This document shows, piece by piece, positions 10,561-21,605 of a stretch of 64,000 nucleotides of DNA. The DNA is from Eunapius fragilis (lineage: Eukaryota > Porifera > Demospongiae > Spongillida > Spongillidae), in the NCBI GenBank assembly GCA_963681505.1, contig OY811976.1:10129845-10193844 (forward strand), given 5' to 3'. Every line of letters begins with the position of its first letter. The stretch's first letter is position 1. A program made the translations under genes and the position numbers. The notes under the pieces are model-generated. The model was not told the origin of the DNA. It made no database searches and saw only the letters and a program-made list of their open reading frames with translations.

Positions 10561-12330
10561 ACACATGTATACAACAGTATAACACTCTAACAGCTTCAGT
10601 AGTGTGTAATAGCATATAAGATGTATTTGAATAACACATTTGAGTACAATACATTCACATCATACAATATACAAACACCATTACATTGTAACTAGCATGC
10701 TAGGGTAAACATCAGTTTGAAAGGTGAGGGTAGACTGATAAGACAAAGATGGCTCTTGACAACCTGCCAAAAGGGAACCTTTGCTTTAAGCCTGTTGCCT
10801 TGATGTTCCTTCTTCAGTTGTGCACACCAGCAGCAAATGCTCTTTAACTATTATGGCTCCAGGCAACTTTGATATTTCATATCTCATCTTCTTGTTCTCC
10901 ATTTCCTGAAGAAATGGTGTGAACTACAAGGCTTGTTGATTTTGAAAAATTTTACAGAACAAATAAAATGATAAAATACTGAGTACAAAAAAATAACAGC
11001 CCACCCAGCCCCCAACATAACACATCAACAAGAGACCACACCCCTCGCTCCATTTCACCTCATACCTTGCAGCCTATACCAACACAGGAGTTCAGTAATG
11101 CTATCAACTGAATCTACCCAAGTAGCAACTGACACCATATTTGGCAAAGCAATTCAGTTAGAAGGTCTTGAGGGTGATTCCCAAAACAAATGGAGAGGCA
11201 GACAATGTTTCTCGTAAAGGTATCTGGACAATGATATTGATTGTGTTTTAATGAGAACACAAAGTTCAGATAAGCAGACAAGTGGACTCAAAGGATCCCA
11301 CCAATTGGAGGTACATGACTTCATGATCAAATGCACCTACAAGGAAACATTTTTAGGAGCCCCGCCAGCTGTAAGGATAAGGAAACAGCTTAATACACAA
11401 GTGGGCAGGGCAACATTGGAAGCAGGTGTTGAATCCATTTTCCAGAAGCTGTGGCCTTGGGAAATGATGTAAGAGGTACAGGAACTACAAGGAAACTTGC
11501 AAAGGCAGTTGAAAAGCTCTTGTGAAGAAACAGCTGTGGAGGTATTACTGACACATACTCTCAAAGCCTGGGGCACTACTTTAACTAGCTGTGAAAGAGC
11601 AATGCTTCCCCAGTTTGGATGAATCAGCACATCATTGCAGTAGGAGAATTGACAATAAACCAATTCCAAGGATAACCACTGCAAAGAGTTTGGAAGATGA
11701 GGTGGAGGTGGAAACAGTGGAGGCCATACAAGAACTTTAACCCTCACTTAATAGGTGTGGTGGAACAGGGAACTGACCCCTCTGGGTGCTTAGCTTGCAG
11801 TAGAGTCCTGGTTTGATGTGTATTTGGTTGTCAGCTGTTAATACCTTCTAATACGCATCAGTCAATCATGCTGAAATTAAAGTACTTTACATAACAGATA
11901 AGTAAAAATACCAGGTAACATAAACATAACCCCACCTCTTAAAATAAAGTAATACAAAAAATGCTGAAATCCACCACTAATCAAATGGTGAAAGTCGAAG
12001 GGCAAAAGATAACCTCTTAACACACCAGGGTATCTTGTGCCCTTCGACTTTGACTATTTTAAATTAGCATTTTGGTAACAAAATGAAAAATCTGCAGTGC
12101 ACAGATAATCTGCTGAAGAGGAGAAGCAGACCTTAATGATTTGCCGAAAGGAAGGAATCAAGAAAACGAAAACGTAGAAGGTTCAAGCAGCACCCTTGCA
12201 CAATAGAACAATTCCTCGACTTGAGCTGCTAGCCGCTATGCTTCTTGCAAGGTTTGTAACAACAGTGTCATGGCGCTTCAACCTGAATTGTCGCTACAAG
12301 GTACAAGATGTTACTCCGACTATATGGTAA
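10561..12330. other. Stretch with no clear gene; imperfect hairpin near 12.0 kb
   Basis: Short open frames occur (for example 11251-11472), but none resembles a known family. An inverted repeat at 11986-12056 pairs GAAAGTCGAAGGGCA with TGCCCTTCGACTTT across about 20 bp. The right end may include further BEL/Pao decay. Confidence 0.45.
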
Positions 12331-12339
12331 CACTCTATT

Positions 12340-13575
12340 GGGTTAAGGGTGAAGGTCATGAATGAAAGCAGTTCATCCAGAATAGAGTTGTGACAATCAG
12401 GGAGTTGGTGCCAGTTGTTTCCTGGAACTTCTGTCCCGGAAGCTGTAATCCTGATGATTTCCCCTCCAGAGGAGCCAATTTACTTGAGCTTATGGAGTCA
12501 TCAGTGTGGGCTGAATGGCCCTGCATGGCTATACAGCAGTACAAACCATGCAAATGATGACATCACCGTCCTGGATGATTGTCTACCAGAGATGAAAATG
12601 ATGTGTGAAAGTGTATCCATGACAACACAGTTTCATGGCTAGTGAATGTGAGCAAGAAGGCCTTATATTATGATGTGAAGAATTTAGCACGTTCAGCAGG
12701 CTCTTGAGAGTTACTTCTCTTGTGATGCAATTCATCGAAACCCTCAAAATTAAGAGAGATCCTTCTGCACATGGAGAAGACAGATGTTGCATTAAGAAGG
12801 CAGAGAAGTATTTGATTAAGGTTTCACAAGTAGCACTACAGCAAAACAAGGATTTTGCTTTGTGGAAACTGCAGTTTGATCTGTTCATTGACAAAGATGG
12901 AATCTAGAGGTGTAGAGGACGCCTAGCAAATGTGGGGATACCAACTTGCCCAGTATTTCCTATACTATTGGATACCAAAAGCCACATCACGCATTTGATT
13001 GTAATGGCATGTCACAAGCGTATCATGCATGGAGGCGTAAAGGACACATTGACTGAACTCAGGTCCAAATACTGGATAGTGAAGGGATGAAGTTTTGTGA
13101 AGAAACTACTCCGTCTATGTGTCATATGCCGCAGGATTCATGGAAACCCATATCCATCTCCAAGGTCACCTTCACTGCCTGGATTTAGAGTACAGGAATC
13201 ACCACCCTTCTCTTATACTGGTGTAGATTTTGCTGGACCACTCTATGTCAAGTCAGGCGAGGGTAAGGTATGGATCTGTTTGTATACTTGCTGTTCAAGC
13301 AGAGCAGTGCATTTGGAAGATGTGCCAGATCTTATTGCAGAAGCCTTCATTAGGTGCTTTAGAAGGTTTATAGCAAGGCATGGAATCCCTCGTAGAATCA
13401 TTTCTGACAATGGATAAACGTTTCAGGCTGCAACAAAGACTATCTCCAAGATAGTAAATGATCCAGTTGTTCAAGGGTTTCTCACAGACCATCATATGCA
13501 GTGGGCATTCAACCTGGAACGAGCACATTGGTGGGGAGGGCTGTTTGAACGGATGGTGGAGATGATGAAAAGGTG
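12340..13575 (+). mobile_element. BEL/Pao LTR retrotransposon fragment (RNase H end and integrase)
   Basis: The frame at about 12365-12520 carries the NPDDFPSRGANLLELMESS stretch that follows RNase H in Pao elements. About 12760-13080 gives the integrase N-terminal region (CRGRLANVG, TLTELRSKYWIVKG) and 13097-13417 gives the HHCC and core start (LCVICRRIHGNPYPSP, FSYTGVDFAGPLYVKSGEGK). 13430-13575 gives FNLERAHWWGGLFERMVEM. Stop codons at about 12905, 13088 and 13415 break it. No LTRs, gag or protease were found. It is a dead 5'-truncated copy. Confidence 0.85.
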
Positions 13576-13578
13576 ATT

Positions 13579-13674
13579 AAAGAAATCTATTGGGCAAGCT
13601 AAAGTCACGCTCATTGAATTGACAAGAAATCTATTGGGCAAGCTAAAGTCACGCTCAATGAATTGACAAGAAAT
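13579..13674 (+). repeat. Two-copy ~47-bp tandem repeat at element junction
   Basis: The unit AAGAAATCTATTGGGCAAGC...ATTGAATTGAC is present twice in a row, exactly where BEL/Pao homology stops and the next retroelement begins. Confidence 0.85.
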
Positions 13675-15578
13675 ATTGGTAGAGTGATGGCCCTAACCAC
13701 AGGTACTAATGTTGAAATGTTGTGTGGAACAGATCAGTTGGCATCAGGTTTGAAAGCAGGCATAGTAGGAGCAGTGCATGCAATGACGGAGCTTTACACC
13801 CAGCATTCTGGTAATGGTTGGGGGCTGTTGTTAGTGGATGCCAAGAATGCTTTTAACATGGTGAACCGAGTTGCAGCCTTGTGGAATGCTCGCGTGTTAT
13901 GGCCTAGATGCAGCCGTTTGTTGTTCAACACCTACAGAGGATTTGCTAGGCTTGTCATAAGAGGATCTGATGAATGTCTATTCAGTAAGGAGGTGTTACT
14001 CAAGGTGATCCTCTATCCATGCTCATCTATGCAGTTGCACTATTACCACTTGTCAAGTCACTGAAGGTCAAAGAGAACAGGTTGCAGACCAGGTATGCAG
14101 ATGACTCAGCTTGCAATGGAAACATCCAAGGAGGTTCGCTCATGGTATGATCAGTTGGCTGAGCAAGGCCCAGCTTATGGATACTTTCCTGCTGAGCCCA
14201 AGAAATGCTTTCTGATTGTTACCCCTCAATTTGAAGATGAGGCCAGGATAGTCTTTGGTGATTTGGGTGTGCAGATACTGAACGGACATCGCTTTCGTGG
14301 GAGTGTTATTGGAGACTGCATGATAGCAGATGATTTTGTGAGGAAAAAGGTTGCAATGTGGGTAGATTGTGTTGTGAAACTCTCCAAGGCAGCTACCAAG
14401 TCACCACAAGCCGCTTATACTGCTCTCTCCAAATCCCTTCAGTTTGAATGGTCATACCTGCAGCGAGTCATGCACAACTGTGGAGGTGCTTTTGTCCCAC
14501 TGCAAGATGCAATTTTAAAGGCTTTCTACCCAGCATTGTTTGAAGGAGATTTGTCAGATGTTGAATGTAAACCGTTTTCTTTACCAACTCATTTTGCTGG
14601 CTTGGGGATCAATAATCCTACTGAAACTGCATCATCGTCCTACCACACCTCACCAAAGTTGAGGCAGAAGCTATTAAGGGATGTGGTGAATTTAGTTCTG
14701 CCTGTCACCTGGGTGCAATCAGAAAGGCAAGATATGAGACGCGAAAAGCACTTGACGAGGTTTCCAAACAGAAACTAGATGCCATTCTTGCAACTCTTTC
14801 ACCAGGCAGACAACGTGCAATCATGAGGGTGGTTGAGGGCAAAACGTCCAGCTGGTTGACGACTCTGCCACTCCAAAGTTTCCACTTTGATTTGGCTCCT
14901 GTACAGTTCAGAGATGGCCTAGCTCTGCGCTATTTGCGACATCCATCTAATCTGCCAGCCAAATGTGGTGGTTGTGGAGCTGATTTCACCTTCCAAAATG
15001 CCCTAGACTGTAAGAAGGGGAGACTTATTATACTACGCCACAATGAGATCCGTGACTGCCTTGGTGACCTTGTCAGTCAGGTGTGGCCCCAGGTTATAAA
15101 GGAGCCTATTGTCAATGAGGCTACTGCCACCTCAAGTGATCCAGGACTAAGGCTTGACCTGGGAATCAGAGGTGTTTGGCAACCACAGGTGGAGGCGTTG
15201 TTTGATGTCCGTGTCATAGACACTGATGCCCCATCACACTGCCATCGAGCACCTAATGCCATTCTTGAGTCAAGCTCATTGGAGAAGAAGAGAATGTACA
15301 AAAAGGCAGTTGAAGACAGAAGAGGCACCTTCACCCCATTTGTCCTTTCTGTGGATAGACTACTACACAAAGAGGCTAGTCACTTCCTAAAGCACATGGC
15401 CACTGCTCTGTCTTCCAAGTGGGACAAAGCCTATTCCACTACCAGCAGCTACGTCAGATCACGGCTTGCTTTTGCAGGAGTTCGAGCAGTGAGCCTCTGT
15501 CTTAGAGGATCCCGCACCAAATGGAGAAGTAGGCTGGGGTTTGAAGATGGTGCTCCTCTGGCCTCATTCATGGATTAA
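13660..15578 (+). mobile_element. Broken retroelement: reverse transcriptase plus restriction-like endonuclease
   Basis: The RT fingers/palm are recognisable. Motif A is LLLVDAKNAFN (about 13828-13860), a GVTQGDPLS-like turn follows near 14000 in a shifted frame, and motif C is RYADDSA near 14092. The thumb region (GPAYGYFPAEPKKCFLIV, HFAGLGINNPTETA) follows to 14778. The 14823-15578 frame has a CGGCGADF...C...RHNEIRD zinc-knuckle-like cluster, then RLDLGIRGVWQPQVEALFDV. The last looks like a PD-(D/E)XK-type restriction-like endonuclease, which points to a non-LTR element of the RLE group. The assignment is from family memory. At least two frameshifts separate the parts. An A-rich tract lies near 15605-15690. 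The 3' third is duplicated next door. Confidence 0.75.
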
Positions 15579-16286
15579 ATTTATTGTCTTATTATTTCTC
15601 TTTAAAAAAAAATATTATCATCTAATTGTATGTATTTCATGTCCACTTATATATGGAGAGTTTTATACTGTGAAAAAAAAGAGGTGCAGTGTGACACCTC
15701 ACCCATCATCCTCACACCTCACCCTTTGTGCTTTTTTAAAATTAACTCCATCAGCTTAAGGAGGAGATGTTGAAGATGGAGGCACAGCTGTCTGCAGTGC
15801 ACAAAGAAAGGGCATGTGCTGATGATGAAAAGCATATACTAAGGAGGCTGCTTCATGAGAAGGAGGTGCAGTGTGGCTATTATGCATTTCTTATCTACTT
15901 TAGTATATTTATATGCACTTTGGTTCAGGAATTGATTGAAAGGCATATTTTGAAGCAAAAGGAACTCCAATCAATTGTATCTCAGCATCAAACAGAGATT
16001 GAAGTCCTAGATGGAAAGGTGAAGGAACTTACAATCCTCAATGAAAGCCTTCAATCAGATTATTCTGAACTGCAACGTACCTTCGAACATAAAATATTCC
16101 CAGTGTCAAGGTACTGTTGTATTTGTGCGTGTGTGTGTGTGTGCTCATTTGAATGATTTATGATTAGGTTATGGATACATATTGCATATTGATGCCCTTT
16201 AAGAAACAGGTTAATGAACTTAACAAAATGAATAAATAAAATGAATAAATAATAATGAACTTAACAAAATCAATGAATGGAGAAGT
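15289..16286 (+). repeat. Tandem duplication unit, copy 1 (retroelement 3' end + coiled-coil exons)
   Basis: It begins at AGAGAATGTACAAAAAGGCA within the retroelement frame. It runs through the element's stop, an A-rich tract and a coiled-coil exon pair, and ends where the same sequence restarts at 16287. Confidence 0.9.
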
Positions 16287-17700
16287 AGAGAATGTACAAA
16301 AAGGCAGTTGAAGACAGAAGCCCCATTTGTCCTTTCTGTGGACGGACTACTATACAAAGAGGCTAGTCACTTCCTAAAGCACATGGCCACTGCTCTGTCT
16401 TCCAAGTGGGACAAAGCCTATTCCACTACCAGCAGCTACGTCAGATCACGGCTTGCTTTTGCAGGAGTTCGAGCAGTGAGCCTCTGTCTTAGAGGATCCC
16501 GCACCAAATGGAGAAGTGGGCTGGGGTTTGAAGATGGTGCTCCTCTGGCCTCATTCATGGATTAAATTTATTGTCTTATTATTTCTCTTTAAAAAAAAAT
16601 ATTATCATCTAATTGTATGTATTTCATGTCCACTTATATATGGAGAGTTTTATACTGTGAAAAAAAAAAGAGGTGCAGTGTGACACCTCACCCATCATCC
16701 TCACACCTCACCCTTTGTGCTTTTTAAAAATTAACTCCATCAGCTTCAGGAGATGTTGAAGATGGAGGCACAGCTGTCTGCAGTGCACAAAGAAAGGGCA
16801 TGTGCTGATGATGAAAAGCATATACTAAGGAGGCTGCTTCATGAGAAGGAGGTGCAGTGTGACTATTATGTATTTCTTATCTACTTTAGTATATTTATAT
16901 GCACTTTGGTTCAGGAATTGATTGAAAGGCATATTTTGAAGCAAAAGGAACTCCAATCAATTGTATCTCAGCATCAAACAGAGATTGAAGTCCATGACAG
17001 AAAGGTTAACAAACTTACAATCCTCAAGGTACTGTTGTATTTGTGTGTGTGTGTGTGTGCTCATTTGAATGATTTACGATTAGGTTATGGATATATACTG
17101 CATATTGATGCCCTTTAAGAAACAGGTTAATGAACTTAACAAAATGAATAAATAAAATGAATAAATAACAATGAACTTAACAAAATCAATGAAAGGCTTC
17201 AGTTAGAAAATTCTGAATTGCAAGGTACAGTTGATGAGCAGGAAAGACAAAGACGTTTCAAGGTACAGCATAAGGAGGTGCACCCATTATCATTTACCAC
17301 CTCGCTCTCACCTTCACCTGTCACTCTTTGTGCTTTGTTAAAATTAGGACCATGAACTCCATCAGCTTAATGAGACGCAGGCACAGTTGTCAAGGGATGG
17401 AGCGTCTGCTGTGGAGAACGTATTGGTGATGCTACATCAGAAGGAGGTGCAGTGTGACTATTTTGAACAAATTACCTCCTCACCTCCACATCACTCACCC
17501 ATCATCCTCACACCTCATCCACCATCATTTACCACCTCACCGTTTGTGCTTTTAGGACAAAGAACTCCGACAACTTACGGAGAGGATGTCAGAGATGCAA
17601 GCACTGTCGCACAGGGACATCGCGTCTGCTGATGAAGAGAAGCAGGCTATCATTTACCACCTGACTATCGCCTTTGACAATAGCAGCGCTTCTGATGACA
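15730..17700 (+). pseudogene. Coiled-coil protein exons (duplicated, probably partial gene)
   Basis: Exons with plausible splice sites encode charged heptad-rich helices. Examples are about 15755-15874 (EEMLKMEAQLSAVHKERACA), about 15928-16100 (ELIERHILKQKELQSIVSQH, KVKELTILNESLQS), about 17170-17262 (LENSELQGTVDEQERQRR), 17348-17450 (ETQAQLSRDGASAVENVLVM) and 17560-17700 (KELRQLTERMSEMQALSHRD). No signal peptide, domain or family could be named; a long coiled-coil scaffold is the only safe description. The first two exons occur again at 16753-17030 and 29009-29340. No start or stop for a complete gene was found. Confidence 0.5.
16287..17175 (+). repeat. Tandem duplication unit, copy 2
   Basis: It is nearly identical to 15289-16286. 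It has a small deletion at its start (the GGCACCTTCA region) and loses about 70 bp of the second coiled-coil exon, so the exon now runs straight into GGTACTGTTGTATTTG. The offset falls from about 998 bp to about 914 bp across the copy. Confidence 0.9.
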
Positions 17701-17864
17701 GCACAAATAACTATTTACACTGTAGATTCCTAAAATTTGAAAGCAAGAGGCACTGACGCCTATAGCAAAACAAAACCTAAAAAATCATAATAACTCCTAT
17801 ATTCAAAGAAGCAGGTAATCCAATGGTTGATAGGGTCATTTAAAAAGAGCAAGTGTGGAAGAAG

Positions 17865-17985
17865 TAAGTATATATAGTTGGCTACTTTTCCAAGTGGCCT
17901 GAGGCTGCAGCATTACCAGACAAGAAAGCTAGCAGGGTTGCATCCTTTCTATATCAAAATGATATGCAAGTTATTATTTTGCCTA
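17865..17985 (+). mobile_element. Ty3/gypsy integrase core fragment
   Basis: The frame reads VGYFSKWPEAAALPDKKASR and VASFLY, the typical start of a gypsy integrase catalytic core. It ends abruptly in a segment (about 17951-18001) that recurs at 19398-19447. Confidence 0.75.
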
Positions 17986-18350
17986 TTATGTACTGAGATG
18001 ATATGATTGCTCTGTTTCAAATAGTTAGAAATAGAACTATTCATATATCATTAAGCAGATAGGTGAAACCTGAGGTGTTCAGATATTTTGATAGAGCACC
18101 ACAATCTATCCTTTAGAGAAAGACAGGGTATGACCCTGGACCAGTAGACTGCAAAATATTAGTGACTAAAAGAATGCACCTTCCCCTCATATCCTAACAA
18201 GGACAACTTACATTTCAAAATCAGAAAGAGCTTGAAAAACATAACCTGGACAAGGAACTTTATAATTAGAAAGGCTGATATGGGTTATGATGTATTTTTT
18301 ACCATGCACAAATCCTGAATAAATGTAACATGTCCATCTGGCATGCTTAC

Positions 18351-18410
18351 CGTGGCCAAGCTTATTATCAACGCCAGCACAACCACGCCAACAGCCAGCT
18401 CTGTCTCCAT
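18351..18410 (-). CDS. Hydrophobic leader exon, copy A
   Basis: The 20 codons from ATG to the splice donor read METELAVGVVVLALIISLAT, then GTAAGCATGCC. It has an acidic N-terminus, then an uninterrupted hydrophobic helix, as in a signal peptide or membrane anchor. It is the first of four related exons within 2.9 kb, all ending LAT at a phase-0 donor. The downstream exon is not identified. Confidence 0.55.
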
Positions 18411-18462
18411 GTCAGACGCGCGTATTTTGGATATAAAAGTATAATATTGAAGGCATGCTTAC

Positions 18463-18531
18463 CGTGGCCAAGCTTAGCAACAACGCCAGCACCGCCAGCA
18501 ATATTGCACAAAGAACAAACTCTGTCTCCAT
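18463..18531 (-). CDS. Hydrophobic leader exon, copy B
   Basis: 23 codons start METEFVLCAILLAVLALLLS and end LAT, followed by GTAAGCATGCC. Upstream on the same strand (about 18540-18600) there is another hydrophobic stretch that resembles its core (VMILLAVLA), suggesting internal duplication. Confidence 0.55.
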
Positions 18532-18627
18532 TGTCTCCAGTTTGCCAGTACCGCCAGCAAAATCATAACCAGAGTCATCACTGCCTTCATGTTCGATACT
18601 AAGAGACAATTCCAGATTTACATATCC

Positions 18628-18692
18628 CCAACTCTCCTCCCCCTCCCCTGTGGCCGGAATGGTGATTTGGTGGTGTGAATATATATGGCTCG
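18628..18692. repeat. Repeat shared with 21265-21335
   Basis: CCCCAACTCTCCTCCCCCTC and GGTGATTTGGTGG recur in the same orientation near leader copy D. The leader exon and its flank were therefore probably copied together and then inverted relative to each other. Confidence 0.75.
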
Positions 18693-19027
18693 CAACAGCA
18701 GAAAATAAGGCATATACCGCTTTTCACCAAATCAATTTCTGTTCCAGGTGTTCTGAAGGGCAAGAAGGCATGGTCAACATAGACCATCTGGTGCACTGAT
18801 ACAATTCCATACAGCGGTTTCCTACTACCTTTTAAACAATTTTCTACGTAAATTACGGGTAAGAAATATTTCTTGAACACCCATCTTTAAAGGGTCGAGT
18901 GTTTTTATTACTTGTATACAGAAGGTTAAACAAATCCCCTCCCACTCCCACTTCTTCCTGTGACACCCACCCCCCACATCTCTAGACACTTCACCTTATA
19001 AACTATATTGCTCCATGTCTGTGTGCA

Positions 19028-19190
19028 GATGCAGAGAAGGATGAACAGATCACCAAGCTGTGGGCTGATATCAGAGCACGGTCCTGCAAGTGTGATCACC
19101 TGGCAGCTAGTCTCAAGGCTAACAGAGGAGAACTTTGGTTCAAGATCAGAGTGCATCACATGGACGAAAAGGCATGGGTAGCAACGGTAA
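19028..19190 (+). CDS. Possible charged helical exon
   Basis: After an acceptor (TGTGTGCAG) the frame reads DAEKDEQITKLWADIRARSC and continues to HHMDEKAWVATV before GTAAGC. It could belong to the coiled-coil gene at 15.7-17.7 kb. No family was recognised. Confidence 0.35.
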
Positions 19191-19379
19191 GCTGCCATAT
19201 GGAATCTGAGTTGGACTCATAGAAAACTTTATCATTAAAAAGACTGATAAGGGTTGTGAAGCGCTGTTCACAAGGGAGGCAATGGCCTCATCTTCTTTTA
19301 AACAGGTGCGGAGGTACAAAGGAAAGCCTAATACCCACCCCTAGACCATCAAAGAGTGAAAATCATCCTGATAGATTGT

Positions 19380-19575
19380 GTAGATTATATAACTTTCGAT
19401 ATCAAAATGATATGCAAGTTATTATTTTGCCTATTATGTACTGAGATGCTAATTTACTGTTTTGTTTTGTATTACAGATATGGATGTAACAAAATAGTTA
19501 TCTCAGATCAGGGCAGAGGGTTTATCATCAAACAAGCATATGTTTCAGCTCCTTGGAACTGAGCACAGTATTCCC
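19380..19575 (+). mobile_element. Ty3/gypsy integrase fragment
   Basis: It contains CNKIVISDQGRGFIIKQAYV, the Asp-containing second core motif of a gypsy integrase, followed by the same AAACAAGCATATGTTTCAGC string found at 21346. It begins with the segment shared with 17951-18001. Confidence 0.7.
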
Positions 19576-19577
19576 TA

Positions 19578-19720
19578 CGAGGATTGTGTAGATGGTGTGG
19601 TGGTGTACAGCAGTACGTAGCTTGAATTTCTTTCCTGGGAATGGTAACCTTCTTCTAGTATCTCCATTAGTACGGCCTTTCCTTTGCCATTCCTGTTCCT
19701 GCGTCAATTGGAAAAAGGTT
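19578..19720. repeat. Repeat family (copies at 20048-20150 and about 22625-22745)
   Basis: GAGGATTGTGTAGATGGTGT, CAGCAGTACGTAGCTTGAAT and TTCTTTCCTGGGAATGGTAA are shared by the first two copies. The third is more diverged. Class unknown. Confidence 0.7.
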
Positions 19721-20553
19721 TGTTTTCATGCACAGATGAGCTATACCAGACGCTGGGGGAATTGGAGCTTCGCGGGTGGCTATTGCGGTGGGTAAAAATG
19801 CAGCACAAACAGGAAAATGTGGGGGGGGGGGGGGGGGGGGGAAATTCAAACTAAAAATTAATATTTTGAAGCAGAAATAATGACGGAAAGTAATGCCCGC
19901 AAGAGGGTGCGAAGCAGGAGAGCGCGCGACGAGGAAACACCACGAGAGGTTGGTCTGATTTTGTTAATGATCACATGAACATGTAGGAATAAAGCTTTCT
20001 TTTTTTGCCCTTTTTTTTTTGCCCTTTCTATGCACATTTATTCCATAGGAGGATTGTGTAGATGGTGTGGTGGATGACAGCAGTACGTAGCTTGAATTTC
20101 TTTCCTGGGAATGGTAACCCTCTTCTGGTATCTCCATTAGTAGGGCTTGCTGAGTTCAGTAAGGACAGCACGGAAGCCAGTGGTGGTGCCTTTGGTTCAG
20201 GAATTAATTGCAAAGCATGTTAGTTAACAACGGCGGTGGAAGGTATATAAGATTGGGGGGGGGGAGGGGAGGGGGCTCTAAAAGCGAGAATAATTAAATT
20301 CATGACTTCAAAGAGAGCATTTGTTTACTTTTGTCTGCCGGGGGCGGGAGGAGTAAGAACTCCCCAACCCATTACAATCTATCTGTACTGTTACCATTTG
20401 GCATACAGCTAACAATCAATCGAGACAGCCTTCGCTTCACATTGTCAAGCACGCTAATGGTCAAGGGATGGAGTGTCTGCTGTAGAGTGCTTAATAGTGC
20501 ACATCAAAGAAGCGGTCTTGTCTACTTTACTTTACAATAGAAGGCATGGTTAC

Positions 20554-20625
20554 TGTGGCCAAGCAAAATAAACTTAAGCAGTAGGCCAGCACCGCCAGCA
20601 ATATGACCGTAAGGGCCAACTCCAT
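20554..20625 (-). CDS. Hydrophobic leader exon, copy C
   Basis: 24 codons read MELALTVILLAVLAYCLSLF then CLAT, with the donor GTAACCATGCC. An in-frame TAG precedes the ATG, so this ATG is the start. It is the most diverged of the four copies. Confidence 0.5.
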
Positions 20626-21113
20626 CTACATCTGTACAGACTCCTGACTCCGTACAGAGGGCAAGGGAATGGGTGTACATACAGGAGGCTCACAGACGTT
20701 CTATGGAGCAGATTCAACAGGAGGCTCACGAGCAAATGCTGTATCTCACCACACAACACCACCTCCAGAGTGAGTACACCTGCCCACCACTACTGCTGTC
20801 CATAATTGATAAGAGTGTAGCGTTATAGCTCTGAACGTATGCTCTTCGATACTTCAGGTGCGTGCATAAATGATTTTGCGATTCCTGTTCCTGAAAAAGG
20901 TTTGTTTTCATGTACAGATTAGCTATACTAGACGCTGGGGTATTGGAGCTTGGGGCTGTTGCAGTGGGTAGAGCTAACTAGAGAACGTGGGGGGGTGTGG
21001 GAAATTCAAACTAAACATTAATGAAACTACTCATTTTGAAGCAGAAATGACGGAAAGACCTGCCTATGTGGGGTATAACGAAACGTCACAATGACGTTAA
21101 CTTTTCTGCTGCC

Positions 21114-21206
21114 ATGGAGATGGAGACAGGACTGGTATTTGGTGTGGTTGTGCTGGCGCTGCTGGTAATAGCCGCATACTGCATGCGGCTATTTAGGTTG
21201 GCCACG
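21114..21206 (+). CDS. Hydrophobic leader exon, copy D
   Basis: 31 codons start MEMETGLVFGVVVLALLVIA and end LFRLAT at donor GTAAGCATGCC. The internal insertion AAYCMR breaks the helix relative to copies A and B. It is on the opposite strand to the other three. Confidence 0.55.
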
Positions 21207-21339
21207 GTAAGCATGCCTTCTATATTGTACTCTATCTTGCATCGTTGACTTAACGTTATGTGCATATCCCCCAACTCTCCTCCCCCTCCTCTGTGGTCGT
21301 AATGGTGATTTGGTGGCGTGAATACATACGGCTCATCAT

Positions 21340-21605
21340 CAAAGTAAACAAGCATATGTTTCAGCTCCTTGGAACTGAGCACAGAGTGTCATCATCATAT
21401 CACCCACTGACCAATGGTTTAGTAGAAAGATTTAATCAAACATTGCAACGTTGTCTTGTTAAATTTGTGAATAATGATCAAGATAATTGGGATGACTATA
21501 CTAACTATGTACTATTGCATACCACACTTCAAAGCACCACATCACTCAGCAAACGTTACTCCATTTGAACTTAGATCCCCTTATATGTATGAGTTATGTA
21601 ATAAA
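21340..21605 (+). mobile_element. Ty3/gypsy integrase C-terminal core fragment
   Basis: FQLLGTEHRVSSSYHPLTNG and LVERFNQTLQRCLVKF carry the catalytic-Glu helix typical of gypsy integrases. Frame breaks follow at about 21545. Together with 17865-17985 and 19380-19575 it would cover one integrase core, dispersed over 3.7 kb. Confidence 0.8.
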
